From NCBI GenBank assembly GCA_963541565.1, contig CAUTUJ010000009.1:1-20053 (forward strand): a stretch of 20,053 bases of DNA, in the 5' to 3' direction. Each line of letters opens with the position of its first letter. Within the stretch, counting starts at the first letter, position 1. Made by a program: the position numbers and the translations under genes. This document shows, one piece after another, positions 1 to 7,740 of the stretch. The notes under the pieces were generated by a model. It was not told the DNA's origin. It did not search any database and saw only the letters and a program-made list of their open reading frames with translations. This stretch comes from CALISC01 sp963541565. Its GTDB lineage: Bacteria; Bacillota_I; Bacilli_A; Acholeplasmatales; Acholeplasmataceae.

Positions 1-12
1 ATCTGCCTTATC

Positions 13-1680
13 TTAAACAAGGAATAGCGTTAGCACTGCTATTGTTTTGTGCAAAATATGCAGCGCTGAAGTTACAACTACGTTTCTTTTTGAGTAAACA
101 TAGACTAAAGAAAATGCCAAGCCACCTACCAAATATGCAAAGATATTGTAAGCAAATAAGGTAAACGAATACTCATTGACTACGTGGATTGCACCAAACA
201 CCAAGGTAGAAACTAAAACTCCTGGCCAGTTGGTTTTAAATAGTGAAAATATGGCTTTTCTAAAAACTAATTCCTCAATAATTGGACCAAATATACAAAC
301 TGTGAATATCAAGAACCATTTAAACTCACCTCGCATCGCCGTTTCTATGGTTTGTTGGTTAAGCGATTCTCTGGAAAGTGCGTATCCATAGACTCCGTCA
401 ATGCTTGCGCGCATAGATTGCACAACAAATCCACCAACTATTGAAACTCCAAATGAGATGCCAAGACCAAATAGTAAAACTAGCCAATTTTTATTTAAAG
501 CCAGTGCGTCTTTTTTAATAAATACAAAGTTTAGACCAAAAATTAAAGCAAAGCCAACTGCCATGCCTATGAAGTTAAATAAAGCAAATGCATTAACTTG
601 TGAAGTTATACTTTCGGCAAAAAATACATCGTGTTTAAGCAGGGCTGTGGTTTCTAGTTCAGACTCTGCGTTTTTGACAAAAAATGGTAGTTTTTGAATG
701 TTTTGGTCAACATACACGCGTTCATAGACATCTCTTCTGTCAGAACCCGCAAGCGGAACATTTGCCAGCAACCTTGAGTAAAGTACAGGATATATGTCCG
801 CCTTAATTTTAGAAGTCAAGCCAATTAGTCTGCTGGTATTACTAATGAAAATATCTGGAAACTCAGCACTTGGTGCTTCTACCTTTTGATATCCTTCAAT
901 TTGCCTGTTTTTTTGATGCAGACTGACAACTACTGTGTATTTATCTAATTTAACATCTTTGATGTTAGAAAAAGTGCTAATAATTTTGCGGTCTTGGGAA
1001 TCCGCGTAAATTAGTTGTGGTAAGGTTATGCCAAAACCTGCAGTTTCTGCAATATCAAAGAAAACTAAACGGTTTAAGATTTTATTTTCTTTTTTGGCTT
1101 GTTCAAAATTGTTTAAAACAGTTTGTTGCTCAGGAGTAAGCGTTTTAGTATTGTCTGCCTTGATTTTAAGAATTTCGCTAATCTTTGCTTTTTCAGTAAG
1201 AGTTTGGATGTATAAGTTTTGCAGTTCAACTAGGTTTGTGTAAACTACACTACTTTCTTTACTTTGAAAAGATGAATATTCGCCAAAAGTTTTTACAATC
1301 AAGTTGTGCTTCTTTTCAAGTTCTTTAACTTTGTTAACATCGCTAATTTTATAAATTCCAATGTTTGTTTTGTGTTGTTTAATTTGTTTAAAAAAACTCT
1401 CTTCTTTAGTGGTTACCTTAGAAAGGATGTTGTTTTTACCTTTATTGGCTTTTTGAAACAACGACATCATTGCACCAGTTAACATAAACATCAAGAAGTA
1501 AAGCAGGAAAGTTAAAACAGCCCAAAGGACAGTTTTTTTAGTAACTTCAAAGCGTTGTGGTGCCTTAGTTTTTTTAACTGGTTCAAACTGTTTTCCGTAG
1601 TCTGGTCCGAATTGATTTACAAGTTCAGTGTTTGTTTTAGTCTCTTTTTGTTCGTCTGGTTTTTTTTCAATGATTTCCAT
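13..1680 (-). CDS. CPBP-family (Abi/Rce1-like) intramembrane metalloprotease with large ectodomain
   Basis: This is a membrane-embedded protease of the CPBP (CAAX protease and bacteriocin-processing) family; its substrate is unknown. The 555-residue protein has a charged N-terminus (1-50), one hydrophobic helix (about 51-75), a soluble, Lys-rich region (76-360) and a C-terminal bundle of hydrophobic helices (361-555). Two family motifs are clear: EExxxR at E469-E470-R474 and FxxxH at F495-H499. The third motif, usually HxxxN, reads H541-ILHK, so the Asn position is Lys. Typical CPBP proteins are 200-300 residues; the ectodomain roughly doubles the length. If the N-terminus is inside, the ectodomain lies outside the cell. 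The start is supported by AAGGAG (1689-1694) 8 nt upstream. The ATG overlaps the stop of the upstream membrane gene by one base (TAATG), so the two are translationally coupled. Family assignment is firm; activity is less sure because of the third motif. Confidence 0.85.
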   Translation of the reverse strand: MEIIEKKPDEQKETKTNTELVNQFGPDYGKQFEPVKKTKAPQRFEVTKKTVLWAVLTFLLYFLMFMLTGAMMSLFQKANKGKNNILSKVTTKEESFFKQIKQHKTNIGIYKISDVNKVKELEKKHNLIVKTFGEYSSFQSKESSVVYTNLVELQNLYIQTLTEKAKISEILKIKADNTKTLTPEQQTVLNNFEQAKKENKILNRLVFFDIAETAGFGITLPQLIYADSQDRKIISTFSNIKDVKLDKYTVVVSLHQKNRQIEGYQKVEAPSAEFPDIFISNTSRLIGLTSKIKADIYPVLYSRLLANVPLAGSDRRDVYERVYVDQNIQKLPFFVKNAESELETTALLKHDVFFAESITSQVNAFALFNFIGMAVGFALIFGLNFVFIKKDALALNKNWLVLLFGLGISFGVSIVGGFVVQSMRASIDGVYGYALSRESLNQQTIETAMRGEFKWFLIFTVCIFGPIIEELVFRKAIFSLFKTNWPGVLVSTLVFGAIHVVNEYSFTLFAYNIFAYLVGGLAFSLVYVYSKRNVVVTSALHILHKTIAVLTLFLV

Positions 1681-2267
1681 TATTGGCGCTCCTTAACGTT
1701 TGAGTTGTCAAATTCTTTTAGTTCTGTTTCTTTGATTTCTAGTTCTTCGGTTTCCGTTTCTTTAACTTCGCTTTCATTTATGTGGCTTTCCAAGTCATCT
1801 GAATCAACGCTGGTAGTTTGAATAACTGCAGGTTCAACTGAATCATTTTCGGTCTCTTGTAGTTTTGTGTGTTTATAGGTATTCATTAGTTGTTTTTCTT
1901 GAACTTTCCAAGTTGTAGTTAAACAAAAAGGTATAGCGATAGCAATAGAAGAAATACCAACTACAATAAACGCAATTGCCAAAATTAACGAAAAAGTCTT
2001 AGTTGGATCAAATAAATTGATGTAAAAAGGAATTAACATCAAAAATCCCGCGACTGAATACAAAATGTCGCCCATATTTTTTTCAAACTTATAAAAATAA
2101 AGCCCAATAGTTGTGGCAATTAAGTTAACTCCAAATATAGACTTTGCGACTATATAACAAATTAAAAGGTTATAATTAGTTGGACTTTTAATAAAACTAA
2201 AGCCGATTGTAACTGCCAAAATTATAGATGTAATTAAAATATAATAACTTCTTTTTTCTTTAAACAT
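1680..2267 (-). CDS. four-helix membrane protein with acidic C-terminal tail, unknown function
   Basis: I do not recognise a family. The 195-residue protein has four hydrophobic segments at about 8-26, 34-57, 67-86 and 92-115. A hydrophilic tail (116-195) follows, rich in Glu, Asp, Thr and Ser, with a low-complexity Glu/Thr stretch at about 166-186. With positively charged residues at the extreme N-terminus and an even number of helices, both ends are probably cytoplasmic. Its stop overlaps the start of the CPBP protease (TAATG), so the pair is one transcription and translation unit and may work together. A TATAAT box ends only 8 nt before the ATG and no Shine-Dalgarno is visible, which suggests a leaderless or near-leaderless mRNA. 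The reading frame is intact with typical codon use, so the gene is probably real. Confidence 0.7.
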   Translation of the reverse strand: MFKEKRSYYILITSIILAVTIGFSFIKSPTNYNLLICYIVAKSIFGVNLIATTIGLYFYKFEKNMGDILYSVAGFLMLIPFYINLFDPTKTFSLILAIAFIVVGISSIAIAIPFCLTTTWKVQEKQLMNTYKHTKLQETENDSVEPAVIQTTSVDSDDLESHINESEVKETETEELEIKETELKEFDNSNVKERQ

Positions 2268-2275
2268 ATCAACTA

Positions 2276-2281
2276 ATTATA
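2276..2281 (-). promoter_or_regulatory. -10 box for the membrane-protein/CPBP operon
   Basis: A perfect TATAAT on the minus strand ends 8 nt before the ATG at 2267. No good -35 is visible at 16-18 nt. Transcription from it would start at or next to the start codon. Confidence 0.5.
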
Positions 2282-2299
2282 CTAAATAAACTTAGGCTT

Positions 2300-2308
2300 T
2301 GTTATAAT
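2300..2308 (+). promoter_or_regulatory. extended -10 promoter of the trkA-like operon
   Basis: TGTTATAAT is an extended -10 element (TGn plus a perfect TATAAT) about 50 nt upstream of the GTG start at 2358. The -35 region is weak, as is common with extended -10 promoters. It lies back to back with the minus-strand TATAAT at 2276-2281. Confidence 0.6.
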
Positions 2309-2357
2309 ATAGCCGTCTTTTTAATTTATTTTAAAGAAACAAATTGAGGTATTTATC

Positions 2358-3017
2358 GTGAAAAAAACTATCTTAGTAGTAGGCCTTGATAATTTCGGGC
2401 AAACAATTTGCAAAGACTTGTCTGAAAACGGACATATCGTAATTGCACTTGACCAAACTAGTGAAAAAACTTTGAGAGTTGAACCTTTTGTTGAACATGC
2501 TGCAACTGGTGTTTTGACAACTGCAGACATCTACAAAGACCTTGGACTTGGCCACGCTGACTGGGCTGTGGTTTCATTTCCTACTCACTTTGACACCGCG
2601 ATGATTATTGTAACTATCTTAAAAGATTTGGGGATGACAAATATTATTTGCCAGGTTACCAATGAATATCAAGAGCGAATTGCAAAAATGCTTGGAGCCT
2701 CGGTTACTATTTATCCAGATAACATCGCAAGTAAACAAACTGTTCGCAAAATCATTTGGCAAAATGTGCTTGAGCACTATGCACTAGATCAAAACTACGG
2801 AGTTTACGAAGTAATTGTCAATACCAACCGCTATGACGGAAAAACTTTAAGAGAACTACAATTTCCAGAGACTTACTCGGTAAACATTGTGCTAATTCGC
2901 AGAGCAGGTGTGACCAAAATGCCTTCTAAAAATGAAGTTTTAGAGAAAAATGACGTAGTAATTGTGTTGTGCGAGCAAAACAAAATCAGTAAATTCCAAG
3001 AAATCTTAAATGACTAA
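2358..3017 (+). CDS. TrkA/KtrA-family potassium uptake regulatory protein (RCK domains)
   Basis: This is a cytoplasmic gating subunit of a Trk/Ktr-type potassium channel; it binds nucleotide in the RCK_N Rossmann fold and a second ligand (c-di-AMP in characterised KtrA/KtrC proteins) in RCK_C. The 219-residue length is typical. The Rossmann motif at 9-14 reads GLDNFG, against the usual GxGxxG, so the second Gly is Asp. An acidic residue ends the second strand (D32, in IALDQ). RCK_N spans about 1-135 and RCK_C about 145-219. The start is GTG with a TTGAGGT Shine-Dalgarno (2344-2350) 7 nt away. No TrkH/KtrB channel gene is visible, so the partner must lie elsewhere. The 3' end overlaps the next gene by 8 nt, indicating an operon. 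Confidence 0.88.
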   Translation: MKKTILVVGLDNFGQTICKDLSENGHIVIALDQTSEKTLRVEPFVEHAATGVLTTADIYKDLGLGHADWAVVSFPTHFDTAMIIVTILKDLGMTNIICQVTNEYQERIAKMLGASVTIYPDNIASKQTVRKIIWQNVLEHYALDQNYGVYEVIVNTNRYDGKTLRELQFPETYSVNIVLIRRAGVTKMPSKNEVLEKNDVVIVLCEQNKISKFQEILND

Positions 3018-4449
3018 ACTGCTTTTTGCAAGTCATAATTTAAACAAAGTTAAAGAAATTAAAGCGTTTTTTTTAAATACTGGATTTGAAATAATTTCTT
3101 TAACTGATTTAAATGACCAAAGTAAAATTGAAGAATACGGAAAAACTTTTCAAGAAAACGCGTTAATCAAAGCGCGTTATTTTTTCAATAAGTATCATTT
3201 GCCAACAATCGCCGACGACTCAGGTTTAAAAATATTGGCACTAAACGGCTATCCTGGGGTTGAAACTAAAAGAAAAGAAGCCGAAATTTTTAAAGACCAA
3301 GGAAAACAATTATTTGAAAAACTTGCGAGTTTAAGTAAAAAAGCCTCGTTTAAAGTAGTGCTTTGTCTTTATTTTAACGGTGAGGCTAGGTACTTTGATG
3401 GTGAAATTAAAGGCGAAATCAAACCACGCAAAGAGTTTGTCAAAAACACTTTTTTATATGACAACATTTTTTGGCCACGCGGTGCTAAGCGTGCTTTTTG
3501 TGAGTTTCCGGTAGACGAAAAAAATAAAATTTCGCACCGCGGGCAAGCAATTTCTAAGTTAATAAAATCAGTTAGGGATAAGACTTTTTTATTTGACCCA
3601 AAAAAAACTGCCTGTGCTTTTATTAAAGACACTTTTGGACTTGTGCCTGAATACATAGATAGACTAAATAAGGGTCGCCAAAACTTTGTTTTTAAGTTTC
3701 AAGTGTTTGGAAAAACTTACACTATTCGTATCCCTGGGTTTCCGCTTTATCCGTTTATTTCATATATTGATGAAGAAAAGATACTAGAGATTGCCGAAAA
3801 AAACTCAATTTGCCCTGAAACTATTTATCACAATCCAGATACTGGAGTTAAAATCTCTAAATATATAGAGACTAATTTAGTGCCTAAACTTGACTTAAAA
3901 GAAGTGGTTTTTAGCCTAAAAACACTTCACCAAGTTAAAAAAGCAGAACCTTTTGACTATATTGCTCGCCTTAACATAGCAATAAAAATGTCTAGTTCTG
4001 TTGCCAATAATTTGGTTTTTAAAAAAGGATATGAGTTATTTAAAGCAGAACACAAAGAATTGTTTTGCAAATTTTCGCCTTGTCAAATTCACGGTGATTT
4101 TCAGTCTGATAATATTTTGGTAGACAAATATTTGTCAAAACCTTTAATTTCTGATTTTGAGTTTACAAGAACAGGATATCCAATTGAAGATATCGCTAGT
4201 TTTTCGGGGCTTAGTTTAACTAAAATAAAAGAAGTTTTTGCGTTATATTTTGAAAAAGAACCAACAAAAACAGAAATTAAGGCTGTTTTATTCGCACGCC
4301 TTTTTCAAATGCTTTTTTGGAATGCAGTTGCTAATTTTAAAAAAGATAGCAAAAACTCAGATTTGTTTAATTTAAATTGGCAAGAAATTGAGAGCTATTT
4401 AAATAACGAAGTTAAAAACACAATTGAGGCAATTGAGGACTTGAAATGA
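3010..4449 (+). CDS. fusion: HAM1/RdgB-type NTP pyrophosphatase + choline-kinase/APH-like phosphotransferase
   Basis: Two enzymes sit in one 479-residue chain. Residues 1-195 are a non-canonical purine NTP pyrophosphatase (ITP/XTP to monophosphate), shown by S8-H9-N10, TFQENA (46-51), ADDSGL (68-73, catalytic Asp pair), YPGVETKR (81-88) and ISHRG (174-178). The usual GFGYDPxF segment is altered to FLYDNIF (148-154). Residues 215-479 resemble choline kinase/LicA and aminoglycoside phosphotransferases: a nucleotide-loop-like GRQNFVFKF (222-230), the Brenner motif HGDFQSDN (361-368, with catalytic D363 and N368) and a metal-binding D382 in SDFEF. RdgB proteins alone are about 200 residues, so the second half is a true added domain. 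The gene starts inside the end of the trkA-like gene, without a clear ribosome site, and ends in TGA within an ATGA overlap with the next gene. The kinase substrate is unknown; choline, ethanolamine or a sugar are possibilities. Confidence 0.82.
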   Translation: MTKLLFASHNLNKVKEIKAFFLNTGFEIISLTDLNDQSKIEEYGKTFQENALIKARYFFNKYHLPTIADDSGLKILALNGYPGVETKRKEAEIFKDQGKQLFEKLASLSKKASFKVVLCLYFNGEARYFDGEIKGEIKPRKEFVKNTFLYDNIFWPRGAKRAFCEFPVDEKNKISHRGQAISKLIKSVRDKTFLFDPKKTACAFIKDTFGLVPEYIDRLNKGRQNFVFKFQVFGKTYTIRIPGFPLYPFISYIDEEKILEIAEKNSICPETIYHNPDTGVKISKYIETNLVPKLDLKEVVFSLKTLHQVKKAEPFDYIARLNIAIKMSSSVANNLVFKKGYELFKAEHKELFCKFSPCQIHGDFQSDNILVDKYLSKPLISDFEFTRTGYPIEDIASFSGLSLTKIKEVFALYFEKEPTKTEIKAVLFARLFQMLFWNAVANFKKDSKNSDLFNLNWQEIESYLNNEVKNTIEAIEDLK

Positions 4450-7448
4450 ATATAGAGAAATTATTGCTACTTGAACGCACAGTAGACACAGTTTATATCA
4501 TTAAGTCTTTTTTAGATAAAAACACAATTTCTTTGCAAGACTATCGTCGTGCGGTTTTTTTCATGCAAGAAATACTTTTAGAAAACAACAAATACAAAGA
4601 AGCAATCGAAGTTTCAAACTCCGTATGGCCAAAGTTCAAAGAAGCAGAAGATAAAGATTACCTACTTTTTTTAACTAATTGGTTTTGGGCGTATTTAAGA
4701 AGTGGCAGCGCTGTAAATGCGCGCGAGATTTTTTTAAAAATTAAGGAAAAATATGGCTACAAAGTTGACTTTGATTTAATTTATCTAGAGACAAACTTAC
4801 TTAAACTAGAACAAAAGTTTGACTCAGATAAAGTAATTTCTGAACTAAAAAAACCAGATTTACCAGAGAACTACGCCAGATACTATTTAAAAGAACTAGT
4901 TTCATTTTTTGTCAGTCAAAATAAGTTAGACTTAGCCTATGACTGTTTAAATCAGGCAAATTCTAGGTTTGATGAACGCGACTTTGAGCAAGAACTTAAA
5001 TTGCTTTTTGCCCTTGGTTGGGTTGATGAATTAAAGCAAGTTTTAAAAGACTGCAAAGGAATGGGTCAATATAGGGTAATTTCTCAAGTTTATCACTACT
5101 GTATCGCAGTTAGTGAACAAAACAACCACCGCGCAGATATTATTCAGTCAGAATATGAAAAAGACATTTTAAAGTTAGCAGACAATGACTTAATTTTAAT
5201 GTTTCTAGAAGCGCAGCTTAAGTTTTTTAAAGCAAACTCACAACGCAACAACGAAGAAAAAACAGCGAAACGCATCGCTAAGTTTCAACAAAAGAAAGAC
5301 AAAACAACTAAGTTAAACCTTGAAGAAGAACCAGTTATTTCACTTCAAGAAGTTTCTAAACCTAACTTTGAAGTAAAAGAAAAAGCCATAAAAGTTGAGG
5401 CCAGAGTTTATCAAAACTTTTTTGACGTCATGACTTTTTACGCCAAAATTCCGCAAGATTTGAGTCTAAGAGAAACACTTAGAAGTCTTTTAATTAAAAG
5501 CGAGGCTTTAGTGCCTGCGGCTGATTTAGTGATTTTAAAAAATCAAACTTTGTATAACTACAAAAAAGAAAGACTTTACAACAAAGAGATTGAAGATATT
5601 CAGTTAGCAGATACTGCTTTTAGTAAACTAGTTCAAGTTAACTTTGACAAAATATACCAACAAGGCGATTTAACTGAGTTTAAAAACCCACTTACCGGCA
5701 ATCCTTACTCCTCTGAATACCAAACTCTTTACTGTTTTTCTTTAAGTAAAAACTTAAAGTTTATTGTGCAAAGTCATAACTTTCAAGAAAGCGAGTACTC
5801 TTACTTTAAATTGCTTTCAGCGCTTATTTTAGATGTTTTTGAAAAAGACCAAAACTTACTGAAATTAAAACAAATTACCAACTTATTTACCACTTTAAAA
5901 GAAAACTCAACCCTAGCGTTTAAGTACTACATTGACGAACAAATTCATCTAAGCGCAGGAATGCGCATGCTTTTAGACGGAGTTGAGACAACTACGCTAG
6001 ACCAATACTGCACGCAAATTGCGGGTAGCGACAAAATTAGTTACAAAAAAGAGTTTTTAACTTGTAGTTTAAAACCAGGAAACTCACTAAAGCAAAAATA
6101 TAGACTCAGAAAAAAACAAGTCATGGAACTCGCAAGTTCTGTTGATTTGTTTGGCAAAGTCGTGGTATTTTCAGTAGTTTTAGACATAGACGAAGAACAA
6201 AGCACAATCAACACATTGGCAGAAACTGCGAAGGTCAACAATATATATGGGCTGTATTCGCGCACTGAACTTGAACGCGCTTTTCAAAGTAAGTTAATTG
6301 ATAAGTTTTCCTTAATTTTAATTGAACTGAACTTCGATAACCGCCACCTCTACTCGCTTGAACTGCAAGAAAAATATATTGCTGAGTTTCTAGATGTCTT
6401 AAAAGAGTTTTTTAACACTGACTTAATTTACTTCATTCAAGACAACAAATTTGCTTTGTTTGTAGATTTTAACGACATTAGAGCCTTGAGCAATGTGCTT
6501 AGCGAACTAAGCAAAAAAACACAAATCATCGGCAAACAAAACTGCTTAGAGTTAACCTTTTTATTTACGGCCTCTGCACTTAGATATCCAACTGCAACTT
6601 ACAACAAAACTTTTAAAAAAATCTATAGATTTGCAGACCTTGCTTTAAACCTAGCCAAAACTAATCAAAAAGTTTTCCATATTTTTGAAAAAGAAGATCT
6701 GCACCAAGATATTTTTGAAGACGACGTTATCAAACTAATTTTAAACTACCCAGATAAGTTGAAGTTAATGCTTTTGCCGATAGTTGATGAAAATAAAACC
6801 GTTGTGCTTTACCAGGCTGGCTTTAGCCTAGACGGCTACGACCTGGATTTTAAAGAAATTAAAGAAATTGCAAAAAAGCACCGCAAGGCTGTAGAAATCG
6901 ACTCAATTTTATTTAAAGAAGTTGTAAACGCGCTAAATTTAGCAACTGAAAGATTCGGCCAGATTTTTGATGTTCTTTTGCCACTGTCTAGCGAGTCTTT
7001 AATGTCTCTGGAGCTTAAAAAACAAATAAGTAAACTAAAATACAAATATCTGGCCCCACACATTTATTTTTTATTTCCAAACGAAGAAGAACTACCTGGG
7101 GTAGTTGAAAACTTCAAACAAAACCTTGAACAAAGCAAACATAAAGTGTTTACCAAAAATATCTCGGCGTACTTAAGATGTGGTTTTCAAGGAGTAGTTC
7201 AAAGATACACAGATGGTATTCGTTTTACTGAGTTTATTAAGATGTTTGCCCTTGAAACTAAAAAAACAAACTCTTATTTGATTGTCAAAGACTTAACTAA
7301 AAAAGAAGAGTTTAACACAATTAAAAAAATCAAAGACATTTGTTTTCAAGGTAAGTTATTCGCGCCAATTTCGGTTAGTGAAATATTTGACAAAATGCAA
7401 GAAACTCAAGTCCAAAAGCCTGAGTTAGAAAACGAAAACGAGATTTAA
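4446..7448 (+). CDS. TPR/GAF-like/PAS-like protein with degenerate GGDEF and EAL domains
   Basis: A 1000-residue soluble protein without signal peptide or membrane helices. My domain reading is: alpha-helical TPR-like repeats (about 1-265); a charged linker (265-315); a GAF-like domain (320-475); a PAS/PAC-like domain (485-590, ending in VVLDIDEE); a GGDEF-like domain (595-750); and an EAL-like domain (755-985). The GGDEF fold is suggested by YGLYSRTELERAF (601-613, the LTGLxNR position), FSLILIELNF (621-630), FTASALRYP (707-715) and FADLALNLAK (729-738). The signature itself reads QDNKF (665-669), so a cyclase is unlikely. In the EAL part LLPIVDENKTVVLYQAG (776-792) matches QPIVxxxxxxxxxEAL, with Glu changed to Gln790. 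The other metal ligands are also not apparent. A role as a scaffold or nucleotide sensor is an inference. ATG overlaps the previous TGA (ATGA). That a protein is made is nearly certain; the domain calls are moderate. Confidence 0.72.
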   Translation: MNIEKLLLLERTVDTVYIIKSFLDKNTISLQDYRRAVFFMQEILLENNKYKEAIEVSNSVWPKFKEAEDKDYLLFLTNWFWAYLRSGSAVNAREIFLKIKEKYGYKVDFDLIYLETNLLKLEQKFDSDKVISELKKPDLPENYARYYLKELVSFFVSQNKLDLAYDCLNQANSRFDERDFEQELKLLFALGWVDELKQVLKDCKGMGQYRVISQVYHYCIAVSEQNNHRADIIQSEYEKDILKLADNDLILMFLEAQLKFFKANSQRNNEEKTAKRIAKFQQKKDKTTKLNLEEEPVISLQEVSKPNFEVKEKAIKVEARVYQNFFDVMTFYAKIPQDLSLRETLRSLLIKSEALVPAADLVILKNQTLYNYKKERLYNKEIEDIQLADTAFSKLVQVNFDKIYQQGDLTEFKNPLTGNPYSSEYQTLYCFSLSKNLKFIVQSHNFQESEYSYFKLLSALILDVFEKDQNLLKLKQITNLFTTLKENSTLAFKYYIDEQIHLSAGMRMLLDGVETTTLDQYCTQIAGSDKISYKKEFLTCSLKPGNSLKQKYRLRKKQVMELASSVDLFGKVVVFSVVLDIDEEQSTINTLAETAKVNNIYGLYSRTELERAFQSKLIDKFSLILIELNFDNRHLYSLELQEKYIAEFLDVLKEFFNTDLIYFIQDNKFALFVDFNDIRALSNVLSELSKKTQIIGKQNCLELTFLFTASALRYPTATYNKTFKKIYRFADLALNLAKTNQKVFHIFEKEDLHQDIFEDDVIKLILNYPDKLKLMLLPIVDENKTVVLYQAGFSLDGYDLDFKEIKEIAKKHRKAVEIDSILFKEVVNALNLATERFGQIFDVLLPLSSESLMSLELKKQISKLKYKYLAPHIYFLFPNEEELPGVVENFKQNLEQSKHKVFTKNISAYLRCGFQGVVQRYTDGIRFTEFIKMFALETKKTNSYLIVKDLTKKEEFNTIKKIKDICFQGKLFAPISVSEIFDKMQETQVQKPELENENEI

Positions 7449-7465
7449 AAAATCTCGTTTTTTAT
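7435..7465 (+). terminator. intrinsic terminator of the trkA-like operon
   Basis: A perfect 12-bp stem (AAAACGAGATTT at 7435-7446 with its complement at 7450-7461) closes a 3-nt loop and runs into a T-tract. The left arm lies inside the last codons of the 1000-residue gene, including its TAA stop. Confidence 0.88.
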
Positions 7466-7514
7466 TTTAAAATTGCGAAAAAACCGTCTTTTTATAGGTT
7501 TAGTCGCCATTTCG

Positions 7515-7523
7515 TGGTAAAAT
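7515..7523 (+). promoter_or_regulatory. extended -10 promoter of the SH3-like/pepC unit
   Basis: TGGTAAAAT forms a TGn-extended -10 about 24 nt before the ATG at 7547, just after the upstream terminator. The same nine bases occur as the likely tig promoter (minus strand, 19015-19023). A clear -35 is absent. Confidence 0.5.
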
Positions 7524-7546
7524 TAAAACCAAAGAGGTACTAATTT

Positions 7547-7738
7547 ATGGACAGAATAGAAGACAAAAAACTAATTGGCCAAAAAGTCAAAGTAGAAAAA
7601 GAAAGAAGTTATGGAGTGGTTACCAGAATAGACTATGAACACGGCTTAATTTACGTGATTTTTGCTAGAATGCGTGAAGAAAAATACCCTTACCCGGAGG
7701 CTATTGACCAGGGAATTTTGACTCCAGTTGGAAAATAA
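7547..7738 (+). CDS. small SH3-like beta-barrel protein, unknown function
   Basis: A 63-residue protein with pI-neutral, beta-rich composition. Its pattern of IGQKVKV, then YGVVTRID, then LIYVIF, then KYPYPEAI resembles a small SH3-like domain found alone or as an appendage in many Firmicutes, where a Gly-rich strand is followed by an F/Y-x-YP-x-A/F motif. No catalytic residues are visible; binding to nucleic acid or protein is a guess. The start is well supported by AAAGAGGT with 8 nt to the ATG. The TAA stop is followed after only TT by the ATG of the aminopeptidase, so the two are cotranscribed. It is short, but promoter, ribosome site and spacing all support a real gene. Confidence 0.75.
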   Translation: MDRIEDKKLIGQKVKVEKERSYGVVTRIDYEHGLIYVIFARMREEKYPYPEAIDQGILTPVGK

Positions 7739-7740
7739 TT

